Part shown: piece by piece, positions 53,596 through 63,140 of the stretch | How positions within the stretch are numbered: position 1 is the stretch's first letter | Layout of the letters: every line of letters begins with the position of its first letter | Assembly: GCA_964485695.1 (NCBI GenBank) | Contig: CAZAKZ010000007.1 | Location: forward strand, 21,637-85,636 | DNA length: 64,000 nt | Reading direction: 5' to 3' | DNA from: CAZAKZ01 sp964485695 | GTDB lineage: Bacteria; Planctomycetota; JAFGQW01 | Notes under the pieces: generated by a model | The model's database searches: none | Told to the model about the DNA's origin: nothing | Seen by the model: the letters and a program-made list of their open reading frames with translations, nothing else | Position numbers and translations under genes: made by a program

Positions 53596-54279
53596 ATGGT
53601 TGTCAAGCATCGAGATGGATTCACCATCGTTGAGCTGATGATAGTCATCCTGGTCCTTGCCGTCCTGGCAACCCTTGCACTCCCGAACATGGTGAGCTCC
53701 CGCATGCGTGCCAACGAGACATCGGCCATCGGGATTCTCCGGACCGTCTGTGCCGCCCAGTCGGAGTTTCGGGCCAAGAACGTGGCGGACGTGGACGGAG
53801 ACGGAGCGGGGGAATACGGGTATTTTGCCGAGATGTCGGGCTTCTTGCCTCCCCGGTCCTCAGCCGTGACGGTCCAGCCAACCATACTCTCGAGTCAATT
53901 CCGCGCCCTGGACAACGGCCGCGTGCAGCATTCGGGATACTTCTTCAAGATCTACCTTCCCGACTCAAACGGCATCGGTGTGGGGGAGGCCGCCGGGGGA
54001 GGATCTCCGGGGACCGTGGACCCCAACCTCGCCGAGACAACCTGGTGCTGCTACGCCTGGCCCAGCAACACCAACAGTGGAGAGAGGGCCTTCTGCATCA
54101 ATCAGCAGGGCGACATCATCGGCACCAACAACCTCGGCGCCAACCAGCAATACGCAGGGGATGTGGAGCCGGAGGCGGACGCCGCCTTCGTGAATGCGGC
54201 CACGAACGATTCCATCATCGGCGTTCTTGCCGTCTTCACCCACGGCACGGATGGTGGGGTCTGGGTTGCAGTCCAGTAG
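53596..54279 (+). CDS. Type IV prepilin, second copy
   Basis: 227 residues. Leader MVVKHRDG before FTIVELMIVILVLAVLATLA, Glu5 present. The globular domain is a clear paralogue of the preceding pilin: shared ETTWCCYAWP, NQQGD and a C-terminal DGG-WVAV. I chose the ATG at 53596, after AAGGAGGGAAGG; the longer frame from 53530 has no signal. It is a minor or alternative pilin produced by tandem duplication and divergence. Confidence 0.9.
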   Translation: MVVKHRDGFTIVELMIVILVLAVLATLALPNMVSSRMRANETSAIGILRTVCAAQSEFRAKNVADVDGDGAGEYGYFAEMSGFLPPRSSAVTVQPTILSSQFRALDNGRVQHSGYFFKIYLPDSNGIGVGEAAGGGSPGTVDPNLAETTWCCYAWPSNTNSGERAFCINQQGDIIGTNNLGANQQYAGDVEPEADAAFVNAATNDSIIGVLAVFTHGTDGGVWVAVQ

Positions 54280-54529
54280 AAGACCTCACGGTTTCCAGTG
54301 CGGCCGGTCCTCGTTTCCGGAAGCAACCTCAGGCTGTGTATCCACTTGCATACCTACCCATAACCTGTGACCTCCCTTGAAGTTGAAGTTCCACTTACCG
54401 TGGGCCACTTGCCTGGACGAAAGTAAAGCGAGAGGACAGCGGGGGTTGGAACCGAAACAGGCATTCGGAGTCAGGCTGGTTGCAGCAGCGGCCGGGCACC
54501 GTCCGCTGGAACCCGGGATGAAGGGCGCC

Positions 54530-55564
54530 ATGGAACAGGTGAAGAAGGATACGGAACCTCGTCCTACAGACACGGGCCCCCGGGAAGCCGGATCGGGCGT
54601 GTTCGAAGCCTCCGCAGGGGCGGAAACGGCCGGACCGGAGACCTGGAATCCCGTTGCCACCGAGGCGGGGCCAAATCAAGGCAGCCGGACGAAGGTTCGC
54701 AAGGTGAGCGTCGTCATCCCCACCTACAACGAGGCCGACGCCATCGGCGACATGGTCGAACGGATCCACAGGGCCGTGTCGAGCCACAAAAACGCCCTCT
54801 ACGAGATCATCGTGGTCAACGACGGCTCCACCGATGGCACGGACCTGGCGGCGCGCAAGGCCGGTGCCCGGGTGGTGGACCACGCCTACAACATCGGCAA
54901 CGGCGGCGCCGTGAAGACCGGCATTCGCCAGGCGCGCGGAGACGTCATCGTCTGCATCGATGGCGACGGTCAACACTGTCCCGAGTTCATCCCCACCCTG
55001 GTGGAGGCCCTGGACAAGTATCACATGGTGGTGGCCGCCCGCACCCTCGAGGGCCAGGCCAGCCTTGCCAGGGCTCTGGCCAACTGGATCTACAACCGGT
55101 TTGCTTCCTACATCACCGGATTTCCCATCCAGGATCTGACCAGCGGATTCCGGGCCATCCGCGGCGACGTGATGCGGCGGTATCTCTACCTGCTGCCCAA
55201 CACCTTTTCCTATCCGACCACCATCACCCTGGCCACGCTCAGAGCGGGATTCAGCGTGTTCTACCTCGGCGTACCGACGCACTCGAGACAGGGCCGTTCC
55301 AAGCTGAAGCCCCTCGAGGACGGGGCCAGGTTCTTCCTGATCCTGATGAAGATCGCCACCCTGTTCGCTCCGCTGAGGATCTTCCTCCCTCTGGCCCTCT
55401 TCATCTTCCTGACGGGTGTGGGGTACTACGTCTTCACATTTGTGACCGAGCACCGCTTCACCAACATGGGGGTGCTCCTCATCGTGCTCAGCTTCCTCAT
55501 GTTCAGCCTCGGTCTCATCAGCGAGCAGATCGCCCAGCTCAGGTTCGATCGGAGCGAGGAATAG
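54530..55564 (+). CDS. GT2 glycosyltransferase with C-terminal membrane helices
   Basis: 344 residues from the ATG at 54530. Residues 1-60 are Pro/Gly/Glu-rich linker. GT-A domain with KVSVVIPTYNEADAIG, VVNDGSTDGT, the metal site CIDGDGQHCPEFIP and a TSGFRAIRGDVMRRYL region. Two membrane helices near 285-335. This is the dolichol/undecaprenyl-phosphate mannose or glucose synthase type (DPM1/GtrB-like), supplying a lipid-linked sugar. An earlier ATG at 54377 is possible but lacks similarity. First gene of a four-gene operon. Confidence 0.86.
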   Translation: MEQVKKDTEPRPTDTGPREAGSGVFEASAGAETAGPETWNPVATEAGPNQGSRTKVRKVSVVIPTYNEADAIGDMVERIHRAVSSHKNALYEIIVVNDGSTDGTDLAARKAGARVVDHAYNIGNGGAVKTGIRQARGDVIVCIDGDGQHCPEFIPTLVEALDKYHMVVAARTLEGQASLARALANWIYNRFASYITGFPIQDLTSGFRAIRGDVMRRYLYLLPNTFSYPTTITLATLRAGFSVFYLGVPTHSRQGRSKLKPLEDGARFFLILMKIATLFAPLRIFLPLALFIFLTGVGYYVFTFVTEHRFTNMGVLLIVLSFLMFSLGLISEQIAQLRFDRSEE

Positions 55565-56740
55565 ATGCGCGTCCTGGCCTTCGGTACCACCAGCAACGGG
55601 GAGGGGTATCCCCGCATGGACGTGCTTCTGGAAGGTCTGAAGCGCAACGGCGCCCAGGTGGAGCGATTGATACAACCCCTCTTCAAGAATCCTGCCGAAA
55701 AGCTGAGGCTGGCATCGGGGAACATCACCGCCGCTCTGAACCTGGCCCCGAGGCTCCTCAAGACCTATTCCGACCTGGGCCAGGCCTTCCGCCTCGCCCG
55801 CAGTCCCGACGTGGTGCTGGTCGGGGGCCTGGGGCACCTGGACCTGCTCTGGCTTCGCTGCCTGCCGGGCGGTGATCGGATTCCCGTGGTATTCGACCCG
55901 TTCCTGAGCCTCCACGACACCCTGGCCGGTGACCGGAAACTGGTCCCTCCGGACAGCTTCCGCGCCCGGGCGTGCCTGGCCTTGGATCGTCAGGCCTGCA
56001 TGAAGGCCGATCGCATCCTGGTGGATACCGACGCCATGGCAAAACGGTTCATCCGGGAGTACGACCTCCCGGCCGGCCGCATCCGACGCCTCTACCAGGG
56101 ACAGGACGACGAGATCTTCCGTCCGAAGGAGGACGAGGTGCCCGGATCATCCGCAGGCGCGCCCACGGAGGTGCTCTTCATCGGGACCTACGTCCCGCTC
56201 CAGGGGGTGGAGACCATCCTCGGAGCCGCAGCTGTCCTCCGCCAGGAGACCGTTCGGTTCACGCTGGTGGGGGACGGTCAGGCGAGAGAGGAGGCAAGCC
56301 GCCTGGCCCGGCGGTTGAAGCTGGAGAACGTGCACTTCGAGCGGGCGTGGCAGTCGGGGCCGGCTCTGGCCCGGAGGATGCACGAGGCCGACATCTGCCT
56401 GGGGATCTTCGGCACCAGCACCAAGGCCGCCAGCGTCATTCCCCTGAAAGCCGTGGCCGCCCTGGCCATGGGACGGCCGCTCATCACCCGGGATTCCCCG
56501 GCCGCCCGGGAGGTCTTGATCCACGAGCAAAACGCCTGGCTCGTACCCCCGGGGGACGGAGAAGCCCTGGCCGACGCCGTCAGGTTCCTCTCACGTCGGC
56601 GCGATCTCAGGGAAACCCTGGGGGAACGCGGGCGCCGTCTGTTCCTGGATCGCATGAGCCCTGACGCCCTCGGCAGGGAGTTGATGGCCATTCTTGAGGA
56701 TCTGGTGGAAGAAAGGACGAGGACACTTGCGACGGTCTGA
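55565..56740 (+). CDS. GT4 family glycosyltransferase
   Basis: 391 residues, GT-B fold. VLAFGTTSNGEGYPRMDVLL at the N-terminus, VVFDPFLSLHDTL in the middle, and the C-terminal donor region EVLFIGTYVPLQGVETIL, then STKAASVIPLKAVAALAMGR with the EX7E motif reduced (Lys-Ala in place of the first Glu). ATG directly after the previous stop (TAGATG). Substrate unknown. Confidence 0.85.
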   Translation: MRVLAFGTTSNGEGYPRMDVLLEGLKRNGAQVERLIQPLFKNPAEKLRLASGNITAALNLAPRLLKTYSDLGQAFRLARSPDVVLVGGLGHLDLLWLRCLPGGDRIPVVFDPFLSLHDTLAGDRKLVPPDSFRARACLALDRQACMKADRILVDTDAMAKRFIREYDLPAGRIRRLYQGQDDEIFRPKEDEVPGSSAGAPTEVLFIGTYVPLQGVETILGAAAVLRQETVRFTLVGDGQAREEASRLARRLKLENVHFERAWQSGPALARRMHEADICLGIFGTSTKAASVIPLKAVAALAMGRPLITRDSPAAREVLIHEQNAWLVPPGDGEALADAVRFLSRRRDLRETLGERGRRLFLDRMSPDALGRELMAILEDLVEERTRTLATV

Positions 56741-57905
56741 GCATATTCTCGTGGTTACCCAGCAACTCGGGGCGGTTCGCACCGGGGTCGGGACCTATGC
56801 CAACCACCTTGTGACCGGTCTCCGGGACCTCGGATTCAGGATCACGGTTGCTACGTTTCAGGAAGGGTGCCGCACGATTCACGGCGTGGACTACCTGACC
56901 CTGAACCGGTGTGCCTGGGACCCGACGCCAGGGGACTGGTATTCCGTATCCAGGAGCTTCGGACTCCGGTCAAGTCCAGGCATGGCCGACCTGGTCCATT
57001 TCGCGGACGCCCGGGAGGCCTTCCGGTACCGGGGGGAGATCCCCGCCGTGGGTATGGTACACGACGCCTACGCCCTCGACAGCCCGCGGGTTCCGTGGGC
57101 CATGAGACGGACGCACCCCGACTGGATGCGCCGGAGCCTCTATTACGGGGCTCTCCGCACCGTGGAACCCACCGCCTACCGGAAGCTCGAGATTCTCATG
57201 GCCAATGCCGAGGACACGCGCCAGAAAGTGGTGCGTGGCTACGGACTCGATCCCCGGCGCGTCAAGGTCGTCCGACTGGGGGTGGAGCCTCCTGGAGAGG
57301 TCGAGGCGGAGGACCTCGAGGGCAATCCGTCGGTGCTGTTCGTGGGGAGCAACTTCTTCAGGAAGGGCCTCGACCTCCTGGTCGAGGCTGCACAGCGAAC
57401 CCTAGGTACTCTTCCCGGACTCAGGATCCACGTGGCCGGCGCCGATCCGAACCGGGGTGCGGTAGAGGCGCTGGCGAGACGGCTGGGCGTGGCGGACCGG
57501 TTGCATTTTCACGGTCGTCTACCGCACGAGAAGCTGCTGGCCCTCATGGCCGGGGCCGACGCTTTCTGCATGCCGAGCCGCACCGAGGGGTACGGCCTGG
57601 TCTTCCTCGAAGCCATGGCCGTGGGCACACCCGTCATCGGCTGCCGGGTTGGAGGAACTCGGGAACTGATCCAGCACGGCGTGAGCGGCCTGCTCTCCGC
57701 TCCCGGCGATGCCGGGGATCTCGCCCGCCTTCTGCTGGAGGTCCACAGGGACTTTCGGCTGCGTGGACGCCTCCTGCGAGAAGGACGGAGGACCGTGGAA
57801 CTCCACAGCGTCAAGGGCATGGTCCAGGAAACCCTGGCCGTCTACCGGAACCTCGGCCTGGGAAGACCGAGGCGCCGACGGAAGGCGGTTCTCAGTGGCC
57901 GATAG
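56727..57905 (+). CDS. GT4 family glycosyltransferase
   Basis: 392 residues. N-terminal VVTQQLGAVRTGVGTYANHL, linker ILMANAEDTRQKVVRGYGLD, donor domain VLFVGSNFFRKGLDLLVEAA and the EX7E motif SRTEGYGLVFLEAMAVGTPV near 300. I chose the TTG at 56727, overlapping the previous gene by 14 bases with GAGG upstream; a TTG at 56694 is an alternative. Cytoplasmic; likely adds a sugar to the same glycan as its neighbours. Confidence 0.85.
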   Translation: MRRSEHILVVTQQLGAVRTGVGTYANHLVTGLRDLGFRITVATFQEGCRTIHGVDYLTLNRCAWDPTPGDWYSVSRSFGLRSSPGMADLVHFADAREAFRYRGEIPAVGMVHDAYALDSPRVPWAMRRTHPDWMRRSLYYGALRTVEPTAYRKLEILMANAEDTRQKVVRGYGLDPRRVKVVRLGVEPPGEVEAEDLEGNPSVLFVGSNFFRKGLDLLVEAAQRTLGTLPGLRIHVAGADPNRGAVEALARRLGVADRLHFHGRLPHEKLLALMAGADAFCMPSRTEGYGLVFLEAMAVGTPVIGCRVGGTRELIQHGVSGLLSAPGDAGDLARLLLEVHRDFRLRGRLLREGRRTVELHSVKGMVQETLAVYRNLGLGRPRRRRKAVLSGR

Positions 57906-59586
57906 TCAGATCCCCCGGGGGAGTGGGCAAGGCGGGAAGTCGATCATGCCCTGGGTTGCCATCCCGGTGGCAGGCCTCGTCTTCTGCCTCTACCTGACCA
58001 CGGTCTCGGACCAGCTGGGATCCCTGGGGGGGGACAACGCGCGATACCTCCTGCTGGCCGACGCGATTCGGGAAGGCAAGGGCTACGTGGAGATCGAGCG
58101 TCTCCACGAACCCCGGCACACCCAGTATCCTCCCCTGTTTCCGGTGCTGCTGGCTCCGCTTCGCGCCCTCGAGCCGGGGGGATACCTGTCCGCCCACGTG
58201 GTGATCGTGGTATCGGCCCTCGCCGCGGTAGCGGCCGTTTTCTTCCTCCTCCGCAGGTGGCTGGGATCCTATCACGCCCTGGTGGGAGCCGCGCTGTTGG
58301 GACTGCTCCCGGTGATGGGCCGGAGCCTGCTGCCCATCCTCACGGAACTTCCGTTTGCGGCGCTCTCCCTGTGGGCCCTGGTATTCTGGGAAGCGCACAC
58401 CCGTCGGGGGGGTGGAGTCAGTCTTCCTCTCTTTCTCTCGTGTCTGTTCGCCGCGGCGGCCTTTCTCACCCGCACCGCCGGCATCGTGCTGGTGATCACC
58501 CTGGTCCTGGCCGCGGCCCGGCAGGTATTTCTGCGCGGGGGCCGGCGACCGGCCCCAAAGAAGCGTGCCCTGGCCCTGGCCCTGGTCCTGACCATGGTGA
58601 CGCCCCCGGTGGCCGGATGGGTCCTCTGGACCCAGCAGGAAGGCGCCCACCACTTCGGGTACGTGCAGCAGTTCTTCTCCGTGGATCCCTATCAGCCGGC
58701 CCTGGGCAAGGCAGGCATCGACGATGTGGCGGACCGGGCCCGGAAGCGGATCGAGGTCTACGGGAACCAGGTTCCCGGCCTCTTCCTGGAGGGCGTTAGA
58801 TCCGGAGAGTCGATCCGGTTTCTCGGAACCCTGGCCCTGGGACTCCTCATCTGCCTCGGGTGCATGTACGGATTCCGGCGTCCCAGAGCCTGGCACCTCT
58901 ACTTCGTTCTCTATGCGGCCGTGGTCCTGGTCTGGCCCTGGATGGGCGAGCGATTCCTGCTGCCCGTCCTGCCCCTGGTCACGGGCCTCCTGGTGGGAGG
59001 CTGTGCCCTGCTCCAGAAGATCCTCGCCTGGGCCATGCCCCGTGCCGTGGCCCGGGCAATGGCCACCGTGCCCGTTGCGGTTCTCCTCCTGGTATGCATT
59101 CCCGGTTGGATCCGGTTCTACGGGGTGACTTCCGGGCCCCTTGAATATCGGAGTGGGGATTCGTTCTCCATGGATTTCTCCTCGTTCTACGAGGCCCAGG
59201 TCTGGAGCGCCAGCGGCAGGGGCATGGCCATGGGGGCAGCCAGAGCCTGGGGGGACTACCTCGCCCTGGGGCACTGGGTTTCCAGCCATGACACGTCCGC
59301 CGTGGCCGCCTGTCGGAAACCCCGCATCACGGCCCTCACCGCCGGAGTCCGCACAGAGGGCTTACCTGCACCGGCCCCGCCCGGAGAGTTCCTGAAGAGG
59401 CTCCGGTCGAGTAGAGCGCACTACGTCTTCTCGCTCCGGAAGAGCTTTCGGCCCGACGCGGCCCAGAGGGCACTGGACGCGGCGCGAGCCGCGTTCCCCG
59501 CGGCCTTCCGGTCCGCATACGCCCTGGACAATGCGGAGCTGCTGGAGATCACCTCGTTCACCGGGCAAGGTAGCGTCACGGATTGA
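57895..59586 (+). CDS. GT39/ArnT-like membrane glycosyltransferase
   Basis: 563 residues with about ten membrane helices (residues 18-35 onward to about 410) and a C-terminal soluble domain of about 130 residues. LGGDNARYLLLADAIREGKG near residue 45 is the first periplasmic loop with the acidic pair of GT-C enzymes, which use polyprenyl-phosphate sugars. It overlaps the previous gene by 11 bases (GTG at 57895, GGAAGGCGG upstream). With the GtrB/DPM-like enzyme in the same operon it could transfer a lipid-linked sugar to a protein or glycan outside the membrane. Confidence 0.82.
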   Translation: MADSQIPRGSGQGGKSIMPWVAIPVAGLVFCLYLTTVSDQLGSLGGDNARYLLLADAIREGKGYVEIERLHEPRHTQYPPLFPVLLAPLRALEPGGYLSAHVVIVVSALAAVAAVFFLLRRWLGSYHALVGAALLGLLPVMGRSLLPILTELPFAALSLWALVFWEAHTRRGGGVSLPLFLSCLFAAAAFLTRTAGIVLVITLVLAAARQVFLRGGRRPAPKKRALALALVLTMVTPPVAGWVLWTQQEGAHHFGYVQQFFSVDPYQPALGKAGIDDVADRARKRIEVYGNQVPGLFLEGVRSGESIRFLGTLALGLLICLGCMYGFRRPRAWHLYFVLYAAVVLVWPWMGERFLLPVLPLVTGLLVGGCALLQKILAWAMPRAVARAMATVPVAVLLLVCIPGWIRFYGVTSGPLEYRSGDSFSMDFSSFYEAQVWSASGRGMAMGAARAWGDYLALGHWVSSHDTSAVAACRKPRITALTAGVRTEGLPAPAPPGEFLKRLRSSRAHYVFSLRKSFRPDAAQRALDAARAAFPAAFRSAYALDNAELLEITSFTGQGSVTD

Positions 59587-59593
59587 CGACACC

Positions 59594-60370
59594 TTATGGA
59601 TTCATGCGGTCAAAGAGCGAGTATACGTTCTGGGTTGTTTCGTGACACACCGTCTTCACGTCCACACCCTTGAGGGCGGCCACTTCTTCTGCGGCGAACC
59701 GGACGTGGGCCGGTTCGTTCCGCCGACCCCGGAGGGTTTTCGGCGGCAGGTAGGGACTGTCGGTCTCGACCATGAGACGGTCCAGGGGCAGGTGCGCCAC
59801 GGCATCGCGGAGGTCTTTGGCACCGGGATAGGTGACGTGGTTGGCGATGCCGAAGTAATACCCGAGGTCCAGGAAGGGCTTCGCGTCCTCCCACGTGCCG
59901 GAGAAGCAGTGCAGGACGGCCCGGAGTTCCTTGGCCCCCGCCTTCTCGAGCACTTCCAGCGTTTCCCTGAAGGCGTCTCGACAGTGGAGGATGATTGGTA
60001 GATCCCGGTCTCGGGCCAGGTCGACCTGGGCGGCGAAGAAGGCGCGCTGGTGGGCCACGGGATTGTACATCCTGTAGAGGTCGAGGCCGATCTCGCCCAG
60101 GGCCACGATCTCTGGCGCGTCCAGAACCCTGGCCAGGGCCTTCACGGCCTCGCCTACTCGGCCCCGGGCCTTCATGGGATGGATGCCTGCAGCAGGAAAA
60201 ACCACGCCGGGATGGGCTCTGGCCAGGGCCACGGCCCGGCGGCTCGAGGCGGCATCCACGCCCGGATTGACGATCCGGACCACCCCGGCCCCGGCGGCCC
60301 GCTGCAGGACTTCATCGCGGTCCGAGTCGAAGTTGTCGAAATCCAGGTGGGCGTGGCTGTCGACGAGCAA
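59594..60370 (-). CDS. tatD: TatD family deoxyribonuclease
   Basis: 258 residues. Metal-dependent hydrolase: LVDSHAHLDF at the start, GIHPMKA, ALGEIGLDLYR, LPIILHCRDAF, VLHCFSGTW and METDSPYLPP. 3'-5' DNase and quality-control roles are known for the family. I chose the TTG at 60370, six bases after GAGGTG; a TTG at 60388 is an alternative. The start lies only 17 bases after a terminator hairpin on this strand, so its transcription depends on readthrough or a promoter not visible here. Confidence 0.93.
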   Translation of the reverse strand: MLVDSHAHLDFDNFDSDRDEVLQRAAGAGVVRIVNPGVDAASSRRAVALARAHPGVVFPAAGIHPMKARGRVGEAVKALARVLDAPEIVALGEIGLDLYRMYNPVAHQRAFFAAQVDLARDRDLPIILHCRDAFRETLEVLEKAGAKELRAVLHCFSGTWEDAKPFLDLGYYFGIANHVTYPGAKDLRDAVAHLPLDRLMVETDSPYLPPKTLRGRRNEPAHVRFAAEEVAALKGVDVKTVCHETTQNVYSLFDRMNP

Positions 60371-60386
60371 GGCGGCACCTCGATTC

Positions 60387-60417
60387 AAAAAGGGCCCCGG
60401 TGACCGGGGCCCTTTTT
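60387..60417 (-). terminator. Terminator between HEAT-repeat gene and tatD
   Basis: 14-bp perfect stem AAAAAGGGCCCCGG / CCGGGGCCCTTTTT around TGA. It serves the minus-strand HEAT gene (ending at 60443); the T run on both strands makes it bidirectional. Confidence 0.85.
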
Positions 60418-60442
60418 GTCGGAGTTGATTTCGATTCCCTGG

Positions 60443-61507
60443 TTACTTGGGTTTTTCTTCCTTCTTGGGCGTCTCCTTGGGCGCCTCTCCGGGGACGGCC
60501 TTGCCTTCCCGCTCGAGGGTCACCTTGATGCGGTTCATGGACTGGTAGGCCGCGTTCCGCACCCGGTAGTCCGGCTGGCCGCTCTTCAGATTGGCTTTCT
60601 GGGAGTATTCCTTCATGAGAAGATAGGCGGCCTCGTCGCCCACCATGCGGTGGAGGCTGGCCAGGGCGTTTGTGCGCGCGTGCTCGTACTCGTCGTTGGC
60701 GATGACCCACTCGAGGGTCGCTCGGGCTTCGGCTGTCTTGAAGTGAGCCAGACCGTTGATGTGATGGCAACGGGCGGACTTGTCGGGATCGGTCTTGGCC
60801 CCCTTGAGCAACATGGGCTCCACGCGGGGATCCTTGGTCTCGCTCAGCAGGTAGATGACGTAGTAGCGATCCTGGAAGTCTTTCTGCTCCACGTCCCCGG
60901 CTACGGGGACGAGAATGTCGATGGCCTTTTCCTTGTCCACATTGAGCATCGTTTCAGAGGCGATACGACGTACGTATCCGGGCCGCTTCTTGTCCTCGAC
61001 GATGTTCTGCATGTAGGGGAGCACCGACTGCTTGCCCACGGTGCCGAGGACCGCCATCATGGAGGAACACATGATGAAGTCGTCGCCGGAGGATTCGATC
61101 TCGGCCTTCAGGGCCGGGATGACCATTTCCGGCTTGAGCTTTGTCAGGGCTTTCTCGCTCGCAACCCGGAGCGCATCGGCCCGCTGGTGAAGCGCGGGAT
61201 TCCGGGTGGCCATGGCCTGGTGGGCCTTGGACACGGCGCCCTTGAACTTCTCGATGCACCGGATCACCTTCTCCTCATCGGTCTTGGGCACCGTGGCGAA
61301 GACCATGATGTTCTCTTCCCTGAGGATCTTGCACAGGCGCTTCTGGAACTCGAGAATCTCCTGCATCTCCTTCTTGAGATCGGCCAGCTTCTTCTGGAGC
61401 TGGGCGACGGTGACTTTGGCCTCCTGGGCCGGGAGGTTCGTGCCGGACATAAATGAGATGGCGACTGCGATCGCCAGGAGAGTGAGGACGAATCGGGTGG
61501 TTCGCAT
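60443..61507 (-). CDS. HEAT-repeat protein, exported
   Basis: 354 residues with a signal peptide (FVLTLLAIAVAISF, cleavage near AQE at 28). A coiled coil (VTVAQLQKKLADLKKEMQEI) precedes HEAT-like helical pairs (residues about 115-320) such as VIPALKAEIESSGDDFIMCS, RRIASETML and RTNALASLHRMVG. The last 25 residues are Lys/Glu/Pro-rich. Periplasmic scaffold is the likely class; partner unknown. Single-gene unit. Confidence 0.78.
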   Translation of the reverse strand: MRTTRFVLTLLAIAVAISFMSGTNLPAQEAKVTVAQLQKKLADLKKEMQEILEFQKRLCKILREENIMVFATVPKTDEEKVIRCIEKFKGAVSKAHQAMATRNPALHQRADALRVASEKALTKLKPEMVIPALKAEIESSGDDFIMCSSMMAVLGTVGKQSVLPYMQNIVEDKKRPGYVRRIASETMLNVDKEKAIDILVPVAGDVEQKDFQDRYYVIYLLSETKDPRVEPMLLKGAKTDPDKSARCHHINGLAHFKTAEARATLEWVIANDEYEHARTNALASLHRMVGDEAAYLLMKEYSQKANLKSGQPDYRVRNAAYQSMNRIKVTLEREGKAVPGEAPKETPKKEEKPK

Positions 61508-61851
61508 TGAAATTCTCCAAAGAGCGGATTTTCATTTTCCAGGATGAAAGGAAATGACCGATTTCCCGGACAACGCTATAACTTATTTGTCAACATCTAG
61601 TTACAAGTGTTCTTCCCGGTGTCGGTTTTTCTGTCGGATGAAACAGGCAGAGGAAGTACAGCCCTATATATCGGGCATGTCGAGTATGAGAAGTTAGCCT
61701 TTCTTTTCGGGCTTTTCCATACGACACCGGATGATTTGTTGCGTCCGGGACTATTTTCGATATGTACCATCTGCGGAAACCCCATTTCCGGAGGTTTTCC
61801 CCCGGGCGGAAAATCTCCCCAGGAAGTCAAATGGACCTGGCGGCTTGAACC
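61508..61851. other. Divergent intergenic region before serS
   Basis: 344 bases between the HEAT gene (minus) and serS (plus). It contains A/T-rich sequence at 61568-61605 with TTGACA on the minus strand, a GCCC/GGGC hairpin at 61661-61676, and two small leader hairpins (61775-61789 and 61795-61813) before serS. No T-box signature is seen. Confidence 0.4.
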
Positions 61852-63120
61852 ATGATCGATGTGAAGACGGTTCGTGAGAATCCCGAGGCGGTGAAACGGG
61901 CCATCGCCCTGAAGAAAGAGAGCGGCGAGGTGGAAGAGATCCTCCACCTCGACGAGAAGCGCCGCGGATTCGTGACTCGCGCCGACGATCTGAAGGCGAA
62001 GCGGAACGCCGAGAGCAAGCGCATCGCGGAGATCAAGAAGGCCGGCGGCGATGCGGATGAAGCGGTGAAATCCATGCGCTCAGTGGGGGAGGAGATCAAG
62101 GTTCTGGACGCCGAGATCCACGAGGTGCAGTCCCGCCTGAACTCCCTGCTCCTCGAGCTACCCAACCTCCTCGAGGCCGACGTTCCCGAGGGCGACACGG
62201 ACGAAGACAACGAGGAAATCCGGAGGCACGGAGAGCCCCGGGACTACGACTTTCCCCTCCGGGATCACCGGGACCTCGGCGAAGCCCTCGGCATTCTGGA
62301 CCTGAAAGCGGCCGCCCGGACCTCAGGAACCGGATTCTTTTTTCTGCGTGGAGCGGGCGCCCGTCTGGAGCGGGCGCTCATCGACTTCATGATCGACCTC
62401 CACGTGAAGGAGCACGAGTACGCCGAGGTCCAGAGTCCTTTCCTGGTACGGCCTCATGCCTGCCTCGGCACCGGCCAGCTGCCGAAGCTGGGCGAGGACA
62501 TGTACTTCGTGGAAAAGGACGACTTCTACCTCATCCCCACGGCCGAGGTGTCCCTCACGAACCTCTACCGGGAACAGGTCCTCTCCGCCAAGGATCTGCC
62601 CGTGAACCTGGTGGGCCAGTCGCACTGCTTCCGCAGGGAGGCGGGCAGCCACGGCAAGGAGACCGCGGGGCTGCAGCGGGTTCACCAGTTCCAGAAGGTG
62701 GAGCTGGTGAAGCTGGTCCGGCCCGAGACCTCGAGGGAGGAGCTAGAGAGCCTGACCCTGAACGCCGAGGTGGTGCTTAAACGCCTGGGCCTGCACTATC
62801 GCGTGGTGGTTCTCTGTGCGGGAGATCTCAGCTTTGCCAGCGCCAAGACCTACGATATCGAGGTGTGGGCCCCGGGTCTGGAGCGATACCTGGAGGTCTC
62901 CTCATGCAGTAATTTCCTGGACTTCCAGGCCCGACGCGCCGGAATCCGATATCGTGACGAGAAGAAAAAGGTGGGATTCATCCACACTCTGAACGGTTCG
63001 GGCGTGGCCCTGCCCCGACTGATGATCGCGATCCTGGAGACCTATCAACGTGCGGACGGATCCATCGAAGTGCCGGAGGCGATCCGTCCTTACATGGACT
63101 TTCAGGAGATCATCGAATGA
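61852..63120 (+). CDS. serS: Serine-tRNA ligase
   Basis: 422 residues. N-terminal tRNA-binding coiled coil (MIDVKTVRENPEAVKRAI to about 110), then the class II core with motif 2 SHCFRREAGSHGKETAGLQR near 262 and motif 3 NGSGVALPRLMIAILETYQ near 380. Charges the serine tRNAs, two of which (16637, 16894) are in this window. Preceded by a leader with two hairpins; followed by a convergent receiver gene. Confidence 0.96.
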   Translation: MIDVKTVRENPEAVKRAIALKKESGEVEEILHLDEKRRGFVTRADDLKAKRNAESKRIAEIKKAGGDADEAVKSMRSVGEEIKVLDAEIHEVQSRLNSLLLELPNLLEADVPEGDTDEDNEEIRRHGEPRDYDFPLRDHRDLGEALGILDLKAAARTSGTGFFFLRGAGARLERALIDFMIDLHVKEHEYAEVQSPFLVRPHACLGTGQLPKLGEDMYFVEKDDFYLIPTAEVSLTNLYREQVLSAKDLPVNLVGQSHCFRREAGSHGKETAGLQRVHQFQKVELVKLVRPETSREELESLTLNAEVVLKRLGLHYRVVVLCAGDLSFASAKTYDIEVWAPGLERYLEVSSCSNFLDFQARRAGIRYRDEKKKVGFIHTLNGSGVALPRLMIAILETYQRADGSIEVPEAIRPYMDFQEIIE

Positions 63121-63140
63121 TCGATCATGGAGGGGGGCAA

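Noticed and set aside
61560..61851. T-box riboswitch upstream of serS
   Set aside because: No AGGGTGG-like T-box core or specifier loop is visible; only small hairpins.
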